Part shown: piece after piece, positions 23,468-33,819 of the stretch | How positions within the stretch are numbered: the stretch's first letter is position 1 | Layout: the number at the start of each line of letters is the position of its first letter | Assembly (NCBI RefSeq): GCF_905475395.1 | Contig: NC_058341.1 | Location: 70,005,501 to 70,069,500, forward strand | Origin: Chrysoperla carnea | Lineage: Eukaryota; Arthropoda; Insecta; Neuroptera; Chrysopidae | Reading direction: 5' to 3' | DNA length: 64,000 nt | Translations under genes and position numbers: made by a program | The notes under the pieces: model-generated | Database searches by the model: none | Told to the model about the DNA's origin: nothing | What the model saw: only the letters and a program-made list of their open reading frames with translations

Positions 23468-24398
23468 ATTGATATATTATAATGTGAAAAGAAGGATGTT
23501 TGTTTTTTTGTGTGTTTGTCACATTTTCACGCAAAAAGTAATAAATTTAAATTAAATTTACTAATAATATAGCTCATATATCAAAATAATACACCTCTAT
23601 CTCTATATATTATAAATGTGAAAGTAAGGATGTTTCTTTGTTTGTTACGCTTTCACGCAAAAACTAGACAATAGATTTGAATGATTCTATACGAAAATAT
23701 AGCTCATAAATCAGAATAACACATGAGCTATAATTTATAAAAATATATGTAAAAACAAAAACAAAATTTAAAAAATTGAATTTATTCTGACATTTTACTG
23801 CTCCATCTATGATAAGCATTTTAAATCATAAATTAATGATTTCTGTAAAAAAATTACAATAGTAAATGTCAAACAATTCATGGCCTTCTTCTCTGAAATA
23901 CTCAATGAATTATGACTATTTTATACTTAAAAAATATTAAAAATTGTGCAAATATATTAGCTGTGTAAATCAATTCCCCCGAGTGTTGTAAAAGGGGAAT
24001 AAGTGAGATCAAGGGAGGCGAAGGCTATAAAGCGGTAGTTTTTACTTTTGGCCCAGTGAAGCGGGTGGGTATCAAGCTAGTAAGCTATAATTTTAAAAGA
24101 CATATTAAAGAAAAATTTTTTTAAATTAAATTTAATCTATAACATTTCAATTTAATATTTATGTAAAACTGTTGAACGAGATACAATTCATGACCCCCTT
24201 TTTGAAGCACTCAATGAATCAAGAATATATAACCTATAAAAAAAATTTTAATCTGTACATATATTTATCTGTGTAAAACAATCCCTACCCCTATTTCGAG
24301 TTTTATGGAAGGGGGATAAATGAGAGCAAGCGAGGAGGAGGCTATAACGCGGTTATCTTTACTTTTAAGCCCAGCGAAGCGGGCGGGTATCAAGCTAG
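23468..24398 (+). mobile_element. Tandem non-autonomous Helitron cluster
   Basis: The full copy runs from 23600 (host A, then TCTCTATATATTATAAATGTG) to CTAG at 24077-24080, followed by host T. The hairpin-like GCCCAGTGAAGCGGG precedes the end by about 12 bases. A diverged head alone precedes it (about 23468, ATATTATAATGTGAAAAGAAGG), and a 5'-truncated copy follows directly (24081-24398), ending GCGGGCGGGTATCAAGCTAG. The 5' TC, 3' CTAG, A/T target and lack of inverted repeats are Helitron hallmarks. There is no coding capacity. Confidence 0.85.
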
Positions 24399-24571
24399 TA
24401 TTTAAATAAACTAGGGCCTCAGATACTCCTAACAGAAAATAGTTGATAACTTTTGGTTAGTAACAAAGGGGGAATAAATTTAAATTCATAATGATTATTT
24501 TAACAATGACAATAATAATTATGGCGAAGCCATACATCTGTATAACATTCTATGCCTATAAAAAGTAATCG

Positions 24572-25100
24572 GAAACAAGTGAAAACAAACAATTGACTGA
24601 GTTAATTGTTGAAATACCATGCATAGTCAGTGTTGATTTCTTTATCACATTAGTGTATAGTGTATAGTTTGAACACATATTATAAAATTTCCGCCTAATT
24701 GGCGCCCTCACGGGTAAACAGATGTTTACGAAAAAATGTTTCCAACAAAAGTTGTTTAATTTTTGATAAGGAACATTTTTTACATTTAAACTTTTGTTCT
24801 ATCTCTACCGGTTTATAAGATGGGTTCTAAGACCCAATTGACCTATGATGCTCATTTACTAACTTCACCTCACTTTTTACGTCCTGAGTAAGCTGTAAAA
24901 ATTTCAGCTCGATATCTTTTTTCGTTTTTGAGTTATAGTGTCCACAGACGGACGGACGGACAACCGGAAATGGACTAATTAGGTGATTTTATGAACACCT
25001 ATGACAAAATTTTTTTCCTAGCATCATTATTTTTAAGCGTTACAAACTTGGGACTAAACTTAATATACTATGTATATTTCATATATACATGGTATAAAAA
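24572..25100 (+). mobile_element. DINE-1-like element
   Basis: This is a good full-length copy. The head is AAACAAGTGAAAACAAACAA, then ACCATGCATAGTCAG, the core from about 24705, the (GGAC)3 microsatellite at about 24950, and the tail ending ATATACATGGTATAAAAA. Confidence 0.9.
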
Positions 25101-25199
25101 TAGCCTTGGAAAAAATTATCGGAAAAAATAGAGCTAGAGAACGATGGAAAAAATAGACCCGAAAATAGAAAAAATGTTAATTTTATGGTAATATAAGTT

Positions 25200-25303
25200 A
25201 TATATGTGCGATATGTATGTATGTGTAATTCGGCAGAGTAATAAACACTGTCTATACATGTTATTTCAACAATTAACTCAGTCAATTGTTTGTTTTCACT
25301 TAT
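25200..25303 (-). mobile_element. DINE-1-like head fragment, inverted
   Basis: On the minus strand it reads AAGTGAAAACAAACAATTGAC, then ...AATAACATGTATAGACAGTG. Only the head is present. It faces the full copy at 24572-25100. Confidence 0.8.
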
Positions 25304-25549
25304 TTTTTCAATATAAATGAGAGATCATCAATCACCATCAATTGTCTTTACGTCGATTGAACAAAAAGAGTCTCAAGAATTTTGCTATTGAGCGGATAAA
25401 AAAAAATTTTGGTCGATTAGAAATTTTTTTTCTAAATAAACTCATTACCCTCAAATGATTTAAATAAACCATTAACCATCAAAGAATTGGAGTGGGCAAA
25501 AATGAGATCGGGTTTAAATGAGCGGATAAATAAATGGAGCTGAATACCT

Positions 25550-25925
25550 GGTCCATGAAGGTTATAAGAAGGAGAACGATCGCTATAGAAAATATTGTCC
25601 CCGAAATATGGATAAAATAAGTGAGGCGCTGCGACCGCTAAGTAGTATCAATAAAAGCGGGTTGTTGTGCGCTAATTTGAAATGATATATCAATTTGTAC
25701 ATTATGCAACTAACTTCATCTACTTGTACTCATAAACAGCTAACTTCGCAGATACTACTTCTTGATGACAGCGCGGCTGGTGGCTGAAAAATGAACTATA
25801 AATTCTACAAATTTTCAGGGACAGGTGCGCTAATGCTTTAACACGTAGCGATTGTTCTCCTTCTTTATAACCTTCATGCTTTAACACGTAGCGATCGTTC
25901 TCCTTCTTTATAACCTTCATGACCT
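25550..25925. mobile_element. MITE with CATGRAGGTTATAA ends, copy 1
   Basis: The left end CATGAAGGTTATAAGAAGGAG and the right end CTCCTTCTTTATAACCTTCATG are terminal inverted repeats that continue into AACGATCGCTA. The right terminus is duplicated in tandem (the last 43 bp occur twice, 25840-25925). Related copies lie at 38546-39108. Confidence 0.8.
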
Positions 25926-26586
25926 GATCTTTATATTACCTTAGTCTATGGTATTTACATATATTTTATCTATGGGTATTTACTGATATAGTCTATGGTA
26001 CACATATACAAAAGCATACAAAACAAACAAATATTTTCATTTTTGAAATTGTTTTAAATAATTTTGGCAATTTTAATAATTATCAAGGTAATTAAGAACT
26101 CATCTTTATTTTATTTAACCAATTATTTATTTCTACACACGAAAATATTACGAAAAATGAATATGAAATTTTGTATGTTTTTTTGGTAATTAAAGAAAAA
26201 ACCGTCAATTTTTTACCATTTCCGCAAACAGATTCGTAATCTACGTAAAAAAATACTATAATTTTCAGACGTTATAGGAGCATTTTTAAGAAGCTAAACT
26301 GAATATTTACCAAAATTACAAATTTGTGACATTTGGTACACGTCATAGCTATATAGACTATGAGGCGGTACCTGTCAGACATACGTAAGTATAAAAGCTA
26401 AAAATGTTTTTGCGTGTTCATACTGGTGTAGGGAACAATATTTGGGGGTTACAAACCTTGACTAACGGTGCCTTCGGTGGGTATCAGGTAATTTAGGGGC
26501 GCAGTACTTGAGCTCTCTCACGTTAAATTATAAAAGCTGAAATTTACACAGAGTGTTCAAATCACGATTCTAAGTCAATATTAAAA

Positions 26587-27134
26587 GTGAAAACAAACAA
26601 TTGACTGAGTTAATTATTGAAATACCATGCATAGCCAGTGTTGATTTCTTTATCACATTACACATACAATCATGTGACACATACATAACTGATAACCAAG
26701 TATAGTACATATTATAAAATTTTCGCCTAATTGGAGCCCTCACGGGTAAACAGTGATGTTTACGAAAAAATGTTTCAAACAAAAGTTGTTTAACTTTGAT
26801 AAGGAACATTTTTTACATTTAAACTTTTGTTCTATCTCTAACGGTTTACAAGATGAGTCCTACGGACCCAAGACTCAATCGACCTATGATGTTCATTTAC
26901 GAACTTGACCTCACTTTTAAAGTCCTGAGTACGCTGTACAAATTTCAGCTTGATATCTTTTTTCGTTTTTGAGTTATTGTGTCCACAGACGGACGGACAG
27001 ACAACCGGAAATGGACTAATTAGGTGATTTTATGAACACCCATGACAAATTTGTTTTCCTAGCATCATTATTTTTAAACGTTACAAACTTGGGACTAAAC
27101 TTAATATACTATGTATTATATACATGGTATAAAA
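26587..27134 (+). mobile_element. DINE-1-like element inserted in an inverted-repeat arm
   Basis: This full copy interrupts the left arm of the 5.2-kb element at ATTAAAA^. The intact right arm gives the empty site ATTAAAAAGGT. The inserted part runs from GTGAAAACAAACAATTGAC to TATACATGGTATAAAA. Core and (GGAC)n microsatellite are present. Confidence 0.93.
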
Positions 27135-27282
27135 AGGTCAGACCTATCTGAAGGGTCTAACACTCCCCCAGAAGCGGTAGAAGGTCAAATGCACTGAAAG
27201 AGCCTCGCTCAGGTACATGAATGCATTTAAGAGAGTATTAGTGCAGTTTAAATTTTATAATTAATAAAAGTTATATGTGAAT

Positions 27283-27525
27283 ATTATTTAAAAATTATCA
27301 TTCAATAATTTTTAAATAACCAGATATATTCGAAGGGTTGAACACCCCCTTAAATTTAATTTCTATTTAATGAATAAATAATTTTGTTCGCATCAAATTC
27401 AATAACAGTTTTCTAATGCTCTCTCATGCATAGTTCTAGCTAGCCTTTATTCAGTCTAAGGGGGTGTTCAACCCTTCGAATATATCTGGTTATTTAAAAA
27501 TTATTGTTTGATAATTTTTAAATAA
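27283..27525. repeat. Fold-back with GAAGGGTTGAACACCCCCTT arms
   Basis: Bases from about 27283 (AAAATTATCATTCAATAATT...CCAGATATATTCGAAGGG) recur inverted at about 27459-27525. The GAAGGGT..AACAC.CCCC word also resembles a stretch in the arms of the enclosing element (27147-27175). Confidence 0.8.
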
Positions 27526-27526
27526 T

Positions 27527-28518
27527 ATATCCCACCAAAAACATAAATGTGTAAAAAGGCGTAGATGTCACAGAATCCCAATAAACTCAATTACGTCAGC
27601 CCAAAAAAGTTGTGAAATCCTGTAGGGAAAGAAATTCTTCGAAAAAAATTAATAAAAATGACATATTTTATTGAGTAACTCTTCCGTAAAGAAGCATTAA
27701 AGTATTACATTAGCAACTTTTCGGTGACTTCATACCTACACGCACCTGTATAGGAGAACAAAAGAAAATCGTTAACCCCCTACTACCTCCCTCCTCCTCT
27801 CTAATGCTATGACGTTTTAATTTTTTCACAACTTTTATTAAACATCAAAATTTAAATTTAAACAATCAGTATTCTTTAGATTATAGTCAAGCACCTACTT
27901 AACAAAGGCCGAATTTTTTTTACTAAAGAAAGAAAATTATTGGTTTAAATTTCTTGTCAAGTTTCTCCTTAGTACGTACTTATTTAATATTTTACTTCGC
28001 AAGTTTTTTATTTTTAAATTCGTTTTTATATTCCGAAAACTTGCGAAGTAAAATATTAAATAAGTACGTACTAAGGAGAAACTTACACATGAAATTTAAA
28101 CCAATAATGTTCGTACTTTAGTAAAAAAAAATAGGCCTTTGTTAAGTAGGTGCTTGACTATAATCTAAAGAATACTGATTGTTTAAATTTAAATTTTGAT
28201 GTTTAATAAAAGTTGTGAAAAAATTAAAACGTCATAGCATTAGAGAGGAGGAGGGAGGTAGTAGGGGGTTAACGATTTTCTTTTGTTCTCCTATACAGGT
28301 GCGTGTAGGTATGAAGTCACCGAAAAGTTGCTAATGTAATACTTTAATGATTCTTTAAAGAAGAGTTACTCAATAAATTTATGTAATTTTTATAAATTTT
28401 TTTCGAAGAATTTTTTTCCCTGCGGGATTTCACAACTTTTTTGGGCTGACGTAATTGAGTTTATTGGGATTCTGTGACATCTACGCCTTTTTACACATTT
28501 ATGTTTTTGGTGGGATAT
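27527..28518. repeat. 1-kb near-perfect palindrome
   Basis: Two arms of about 490 bp run from ATATCCCACCAAAAACATAA (27527) to its complement at 28518 and meet near 28020. They contain only scattered mismatches. Shared blocks include TGTCACAGAATCCCAATAAA, CTACTACCTCCCTCCTCCTC and AGTACGTACTTATTTAATAT. There is no coding frame. Confidence 0.9.
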
Positions 28519-28709
28519 CACTTCTTTTTGCAAGGCAATAGTATTTGGTTTGAAACAAGTGTTTGTAACAATTTTAACTCACCATTATGAATACATTGAA
28601 TTACTGTTGAATACTGAGCATCGTACGTCAAGAGAGATGCCGGACAAGATGTCATCAAAATTGTGTTATTTATAAATATTGTTATAAAAATTTCATTTTC
28701 ATATAACTC

Positions 28710-29035
28710 ATATTGATTATTATATAATACATTCTATATAATTTACGCCTAATTTGCGTCCTCATGGGTAAACAGTCATGTTTTCGAAAAAATGTGTCAT
28801 ACAAAAGTTGGTTATTTCTTTATAAGGAATATTTTTTACATTAAAACTTTTGTTCTATCTCTAACGATTTACAAGATGAATTCCACAGACCCAGGACTCA
28901 ATTTACATATATTGCTAATTTACGAACTCGACCTAACTTTTTACGTCCTGAGTACGCTATAAAAATTTCATCTTGATATCTCTTTTCGTTTTTGAGTTAT
29001 CGTGTTGGCAGACAGATATTATGTAACTGAAAATA
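28710..29035 (+). mobile_element. DINE-1-like internal fragment
   Basis: The core module (GGTAAACAGTCATGTTTTCG, ACTTTTGTTCTATCTCTAAC) and the ACTCGACCTAACTTTTTACG block are present. The copy breaks off at the microsatellite position (GGCAGACAGATATT), where the tandem repeat begins. Confidence 0.8.
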
Positions 29036-29040
29036 TTTAG

Positions 29041-29725
29041 GCCTTATTCATGGGTAATACACACAGCTTGGTTTCATATAATAGTTCTGCACATGGATTG
29101 ATCCTGAATATTACAACGGCTCATACAGGGGCTTTATATTTTGTAAGTGCGCATACTTGGGTCTTATATATTGGTAATGCGCACACTCTGATCCCATATA
29201 ATTGTTGTGCGAATGGGATAATCTGGAATACAACTACTGCGCATAGATGGACCTTAAATTTTGTAAGTGTGCATATTTGGGTCTTATATATTAGAAGTGC
29301 GCACAGATTAATCAAAAATGATAGTTCTGCGCATTCATTTATCCTGAATCTTAAAACTGCGCATAGGCTAAATTTATATTTTGTTACTGCGCATATGTAG
29401 GCCTTATATATTGCTAGTGCATACATGTGGACTATATGAAATAGTACTGCGCATGGGTTGATCCTAAATATTACAACTGCGCATACAGGGACATTATATT
29501 TTGTAAATGGGCATTTTTGGTCCTTAAATATTGAAAATTAATTTATGCAAAGTGCGCATAAATTAATCATAAATTAAAGTTCTGCGCATGCATTTAACCT
29601 GAATCCTAGAACTGTGCATTAGCTTAATTTATATTTTGTTACTGCGCACATGTAGGCCTTAAATATTGCTAGTGCGCATATGAGGATTACATGTAATAGT
29701 ACTGCGCATGGGTTGACCCTGAATT
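29041..29725. repeat. 30-bp tandem repeat with 120/240-bp higher-order structure
   Basis: About 21-22 units of 30 bp each start near GCGCA. Four unit types recur in fixed order: (A) TGRTCCTGAATATTACAACT, (B) TTATATTTTGTAASTGCG, (C) GGYCTTATATATTGSTAGTGC and (D/E) ATAGTWCTGCG. This gives a 120-bp period. Types D and E alternate, giving a 240-bp period in the right half. One C unit carries a 15-bp insertion. Long open frames on both strands are a by-product of the period being a multiple of three. Confidence 0.9.
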
Positions 29726-31130
29726 CAAGCAAGTCTGTCGAATTTCCAAAATCGCATCTTTCTATAATTTAGAAGTCTCTTAGAATCGGTATAGCTTAAT
29801 CATTCCCTTTATAGATAAATCAATTATAGTGGAAGTGATGGAAAAATAATAACCCCACTAGCCTTACCATGTTTTGTTATCAAATCTAAACGTGTATACA
29901 AAATTTCAACTCAATCAGTTGAAGATATCTGCTTTAAAATTGAGCTATAAGATTCCCCCCATTTAACAAAAACGGAAACGACGGGAAAATTCGGTCAAGT
30001 CAACCATAAAAATTCAATGTCATTCAAAGTGAGCGTACTTACAAAATTTAAACACAATCGGTTGAGGGTGTTGGTAAAATAGTATGCTTTTGCATTAACG
30101 AAAAAAACAGGACTGGTTATTTCTTTCTCGAGGGAAAATGATTGTTTTTTCGAAAAAAATGTTTCAAACAAAAGTTGTTTATTTTTATGTAAGGAACATT
30201 TTTTACATTTAAACTTTTGTTCTATCTCTTACCGTTTTCTCAAAAATTGCAATTTAATATTTTATTTGCTCTTTACGGGAAAACAATTACCTTTACAAAC
30301 AAAATTTTCATACAGCATTGTTAAATTTTATGCAAGGAACATTTCTTACATTTAAACTTTTGTTCTATCTCTTACAGTTTTTGCTATAAAGGCAAATTAA
30401 AATTTTCCTAATTAATGTGACAAAATCTTTCTACATGGTACTTTGAATTTGATAGGGTATTATTGTTTCGAAATATTTTATTTAATTTTTATAATATTTT
30501 AAGTTGAAAATATTGAAATTTTTTATTATTTTTTTTAATACTTATTCAAATTTAATCAAAATTGAATAAAAATTATATAAATAACAAATTTTTAAGCGTA
30601 TTTTAGTTTTCCCATACAAAGTGTATAGGAAAAAAACTAGCCATCTGATTGGTTCATATTTTAACATTGATTTTTAAATGGGGTAAAAATGCACCTTTAA
30701 TTAGCGAAATTTCCCATTTCCCGTTAAAAATTTTGATATTTGGTATTTTTTCTGGGGTATGATTTTTCTCTAATTTATTTTAACGAAAACTGCATCTTTA
30801 TACCATTTCTCAGTTTTGCTGTGAATTTATATGAGTCAGTAACAAAATTTCGGGGCGTGGCCGTTTTTTGACGCGTTATTGCTCGGAAACGATGAGAGCC
30901 GTGAACGTGAAATTTGATTTACGGCGTCCCAGAGTATATATCTACTTAAGTTGAAAATTTCAACATTATAGCTCAAGTAGTTTCTGAGATATAAGGGTGT
31001 GAAAAAGGGCTATTTTATGTCCTGTATGTATAGTCACAACAAAACACATTCACATTTCACATACATCATCATACATTACCCTTTCAATTTTCCATATAAT
31101 AAACTACGCTTACGCACTGTTGTGCTATAT
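29726..31130. other. Non-coding interior of the composite element
   Basis: I see no gene. Two partial copies of the core module lie at about 30140-30240 and 30295-30380 (AGGAACATTTTTTACATTTAA, CTTTTGTTCTATCTCTTACV). Confidence 0.55.
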
Positions 31131-31651
31131 GATTCACATATAACTTTCATTAATTATAAATTTTAAACTGCACTAATACTCTCTTAAATGCATTCATGTA
31201 CCTGAGCAAGGCTCTTTCAGTGCATTTGACATTCTACCGTGTCTGGGGGAGTGTTAGACCCTTCAGATAGGTCTAACCTTTTTAATATTGACTTAGAATG
31301 GTGATTTGAACACTCTGTGTAAATTTCAGCTTTTATAATTTAACGTGAGAGAGCTCAAGTACTGCGCCCCTAGATTACCTGATACCCACCGAAGGCACCG
31401 TTAGTCAAGGTTTGTAACCCCCAAATATTGTTCCCTACACCAGTATGAACAAGCAAAAACATTTTCAGCTTTTGTACTTGAACGTATGTCGGGCAGACAC
31501 TGGCTCATACTCTAATAAGTGTACCGATTGATTCCCTAAATAACGTCTATTTATTGCATTAAAATTGAAAATAATTACAATGAGTTATGAATGCTAATAT
31601 AAGAAATAATTTTGTTAATATAAGAAAAATGTTATAATTTGTAGGACAATT

Positions 31652-33679
31652 ATGCGCCGTGGACTCGTTAAAAGAGAGAGTAATGGCTATAAACCACTGC
31701 ACTTTGCTGTTGCAGAAGGTAATAAAGAAGTTGTCACGTTAATTTTAAGTAAAGGTGCTTATGTTGACGCTAAAGCGGCAGATAATATAACTCCTCTTCA
31801 TATTGCTGCTGAGGAAGCAGACTATCGTATTGCCGCAGAACTTCTAGACTATGGTGCTTGTATTAACTCTTTAACATTGAAAGAAGAATATACACCACTA
31901 CATTTTGCTTGTGAGAGTCCTGAAAATGGTAATACAGAAACTGTGAAATTATTCTTGAATAGAGGTGCTGATATTAATCTTAGCACGAAAGGTAATTTAA
32001 CACCACTTCACATTGCTATCGAAAAAAATCGTGCACAAATCGTAAGACTGCTCTTACAACATGGAGTTGAAATTAATAATCTGGATAAAGAAGGTAAAAC
32101 CATACTAAATCTTGCTGTTGAAGCAGGAAATTTAAAGATTGTTGAAGATGTTTTAAAATATTTTCCTGATATTAACAATGAAAGTAATAGAATTTCTTTT
32201 AAAAATGCAATACAATGCCAAGAAGGAGAGTACAAGCTGATTGTTAAGGCTCTTTTAGATTATGGTTTTACTATTAGCCCTGAAGATGCATCTAATCCAA
32301 AGTTATTATTTGTTGCTGTTGAACAAGTATATTTGAAAGTTGCTGAAGACCTATTGAACTATGGTGCTGATGTGAATATTTTACACAATCCACTTGGTGA
32401 AGAAGGACTTAGACCTTTACATTTTGCAGTCAAATATAGACAGGAAGAAGCAGCTAAATTATTAATAAGCTATGGAGCTGCTGTAAATGGTAAAACTACA
32501 ATCGGAAAAACTCCAATATTTTTTGCTATAAATAATAAAGATTTAAAAATTACCGAGCTACTTATAAGTAATAAAGCTAAAGTAAAAAATCCTGAGCTAC
32601 TGATTATTGCTGTTATGAAAGGGTGCAAAGAAATCGTTGAAACTCTTTTGCAACATGATGTTCGTATAAATGCTAGGGATCAACATGGAAGATCAGTATT
32701 GCATTTTACTACTCTGAGTGAAGAAAGTGAAATTGAGGATCTTAATTATATGAATATTAAAGGAGAAATTGCTGAACTGCTTCTAAGTAAAGGTGCTAAT
32801 GTAAACGCTCAAGCTAACGATGGCGCAACAACACTTCATTATGCTACTAAAATGGGATATGCAAAAGTTGTTGAAGTTCTTTTGAAATATAATGCCAACG
32901 TTAACTGCAAAATTGTACGTAACCGTATTACACCATTGCACTTGGCTGTAGATAATGGCAATATGCAAATTATTGAGATGCTCTTGATATTTGGAGCTGA
33001 TATTAACTCTACAGATGAGTTTGATAGAACAGCACTTCAATACGCCTGTCAAAACGGACTAAATGCAGAAGTTGTTGGAACTCTCCTGGATTATGGTTCT
33101 GGTATTTATTTGACGTGTATATCAATGCATAAAGCTCTTGATTATATCATGACTAGATACCGCTCATTCTCTCGACGCAACCCTGATGCTTATATTCGTC
33201 CGGCAAAGAAAATTCTTGAAGTTTTTAAACGTTACATAGTTAAAATGAAAACCGCAAATTTATTAGATATCAGTGAAAGTTATAATAGAAAACTTAATAA
33301 TATTAATAAAGAAGATTATCAGGATAAATGTGAGAAAGAAATAGTAAGAATGAAAGCAGAAAAGATTAATAATACTAAAATTTCATTTTATGATATATTG
33401 GTAAAAGATATAAGTTCATTAGCATCATGTTTGTGCAATGAAAATATAGTGCAGGTTCTAAAAACAGATGACTATCAAACAAAATTTCCAATATACAGTA
33501 GAATATTAAAAAATCATTTCAAAATGGGCATGGATAGAAAAGAATTACAAAGACAAGCCAATAAAATTTTTGTCAACTTTTTTAAGTTACCTGAACAAAT
33601 TTTAGACTGTACTGAAAAAATATTTAGTTACCTGAATGACGAAGATTTAAAGAATTTTAATGAAAGCTTTCAGGTCTAA
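31652..33679 (+). CDS. Ankyrin-repeat protein with C-terminal PRANC-like domain
   Basis: This is a single open exon of 675 codons. Residues 13 to about 500 hold about 14 ankyrin repeats, several canonical (TPLHIAAEEADYRIAAELLDYG, TPLHLAVDNGNMQIIEMLL) and others degenerate (about residues 165-230). A charged helical region follows. Residues 610-675 contain FPIYSRILKNHF and LPEQILDCTEKIFSYLNDED, the PRANC/F-box-like pattern. In poxviruses this domain recruits Cullin-1 ubiquitin ligase, with ankyrin repeats choosing the target. Ankyrin-PRANC genes are also known from Wolbachia and parasitoid wasps. The start is the first ATG. A possible acceptor (TAATTTGTAG, 31635-31644) precedes it, so an upstream exon may exist. 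An AATAAA lies at 33745-33750. Repeats flank it closely: an element arm ends 124 bp upstream, and a fold-back starts 140 bp downstream. A target or role cannot be read from the sequence. The coding frame is intact. Confidence 0.85.
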   Translation: MRRGLVKRESNGYKPLHFAVAEGNKEVVTLILSKGAYVDAKAADNITPLHIAAEEADYRIAAELLDYGACINSLTLKEEYTPLHFACESPENGNTETVKLFLNRGADINLSTKGNLTPLHIAIEKNRAQIVRLLLQHGVEINNLDKEGKTILNLAVEAGNLKIVEDVLKYFPDINNESNRISFKNAIQCQEGEYKLIVKALLDYGFTISPEDASNPKLLFVAVEQVYLKVAEDLLNYGADVNILHNPLGEEGLRPLHFAVKYRQEEAAKLLISYGAAVNGKTTIGKTPIFFAINNKDLKITELLISNKAKVKNPELLIIAVMKGCKEIVETLLQHDVRINARDQHGRSVLHFTTLSEESEIEDLNYMNIKGEIAELLLSKGANVNAQANDGATTLHYATKMGYAKVVEVLLKYNANVNCKIVRNRITPLHLAVDNGNMQIIEMLLIFGADINSTDEFDRTALQYACQNGLNAEVVGTLLDYGSGIYLTCISMHKALDYIMTRYRSFSRRNPDAYIRPAKKILEVFKRYIVKMKTANLLDISESYNRKLNNINKEDYQDKCEKEIVRMKAEKINNTKISFYDILVKDISSLASCLCNENIVQVLKTDDYQTKFPIYSRILKNHFKMGMDRKELQRQANKIFVNFFKLPEQILDCTEKIFSYLNDEDLKNFNESFQV

Positions 33680-33819
33680 AATTTAAAATCTACAGAGATT
33701 CAGTAAATATAAAAGTTTGTTTTTTGTAAAATTATCCATTTTGAATAAAGAGTTTTTTACTTTCACGTTCGTGTTCATAGCTAATTTTTGGCATAAAGCT
33801 TTCTTTAGCATTGGGCTTA

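Larger units (their letters stand above)
26335..31528. mobile_element. Composite 5.2-kb element with 0.4-kb terminal inverted repeats
   Basis: The left arm (26335-27276, interrupted by an inserted DINE-1-like element) and the right arm (31131-31528) are over 90% identical reverse complements by eye. Shared blocks are GTTCATACTGGTGTAGGGAA, CTAACGGTGCCTTCGGTGGG, CACAGAGTGTTCAAATCAC and ATGAATGCATTTAAGAGAG. Without the insertion the left arm is about 394 bp, matching the right arm's 398 bp. The interior holds two nested palindromes, a partial DINE-1-like copy and a 30-bp tandem repeat, but no coding gene. It appears non-autonomous; the superfamily is unknown. Confidence 0.8.

Noticed and set aside
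29050-29426. Open frames of 101-116 codons on both strands of the 30-bp array
   Set aside because: The period is a multiple of three, so any frame without a stop in one unit stays open; both strands are open and the units vary without coding bias.
29041-29725. CRISPR-like array
   Set aside because: There are no constant repeats separated by unique spacers; the units are contiguous and grouped in higher-order blocks.
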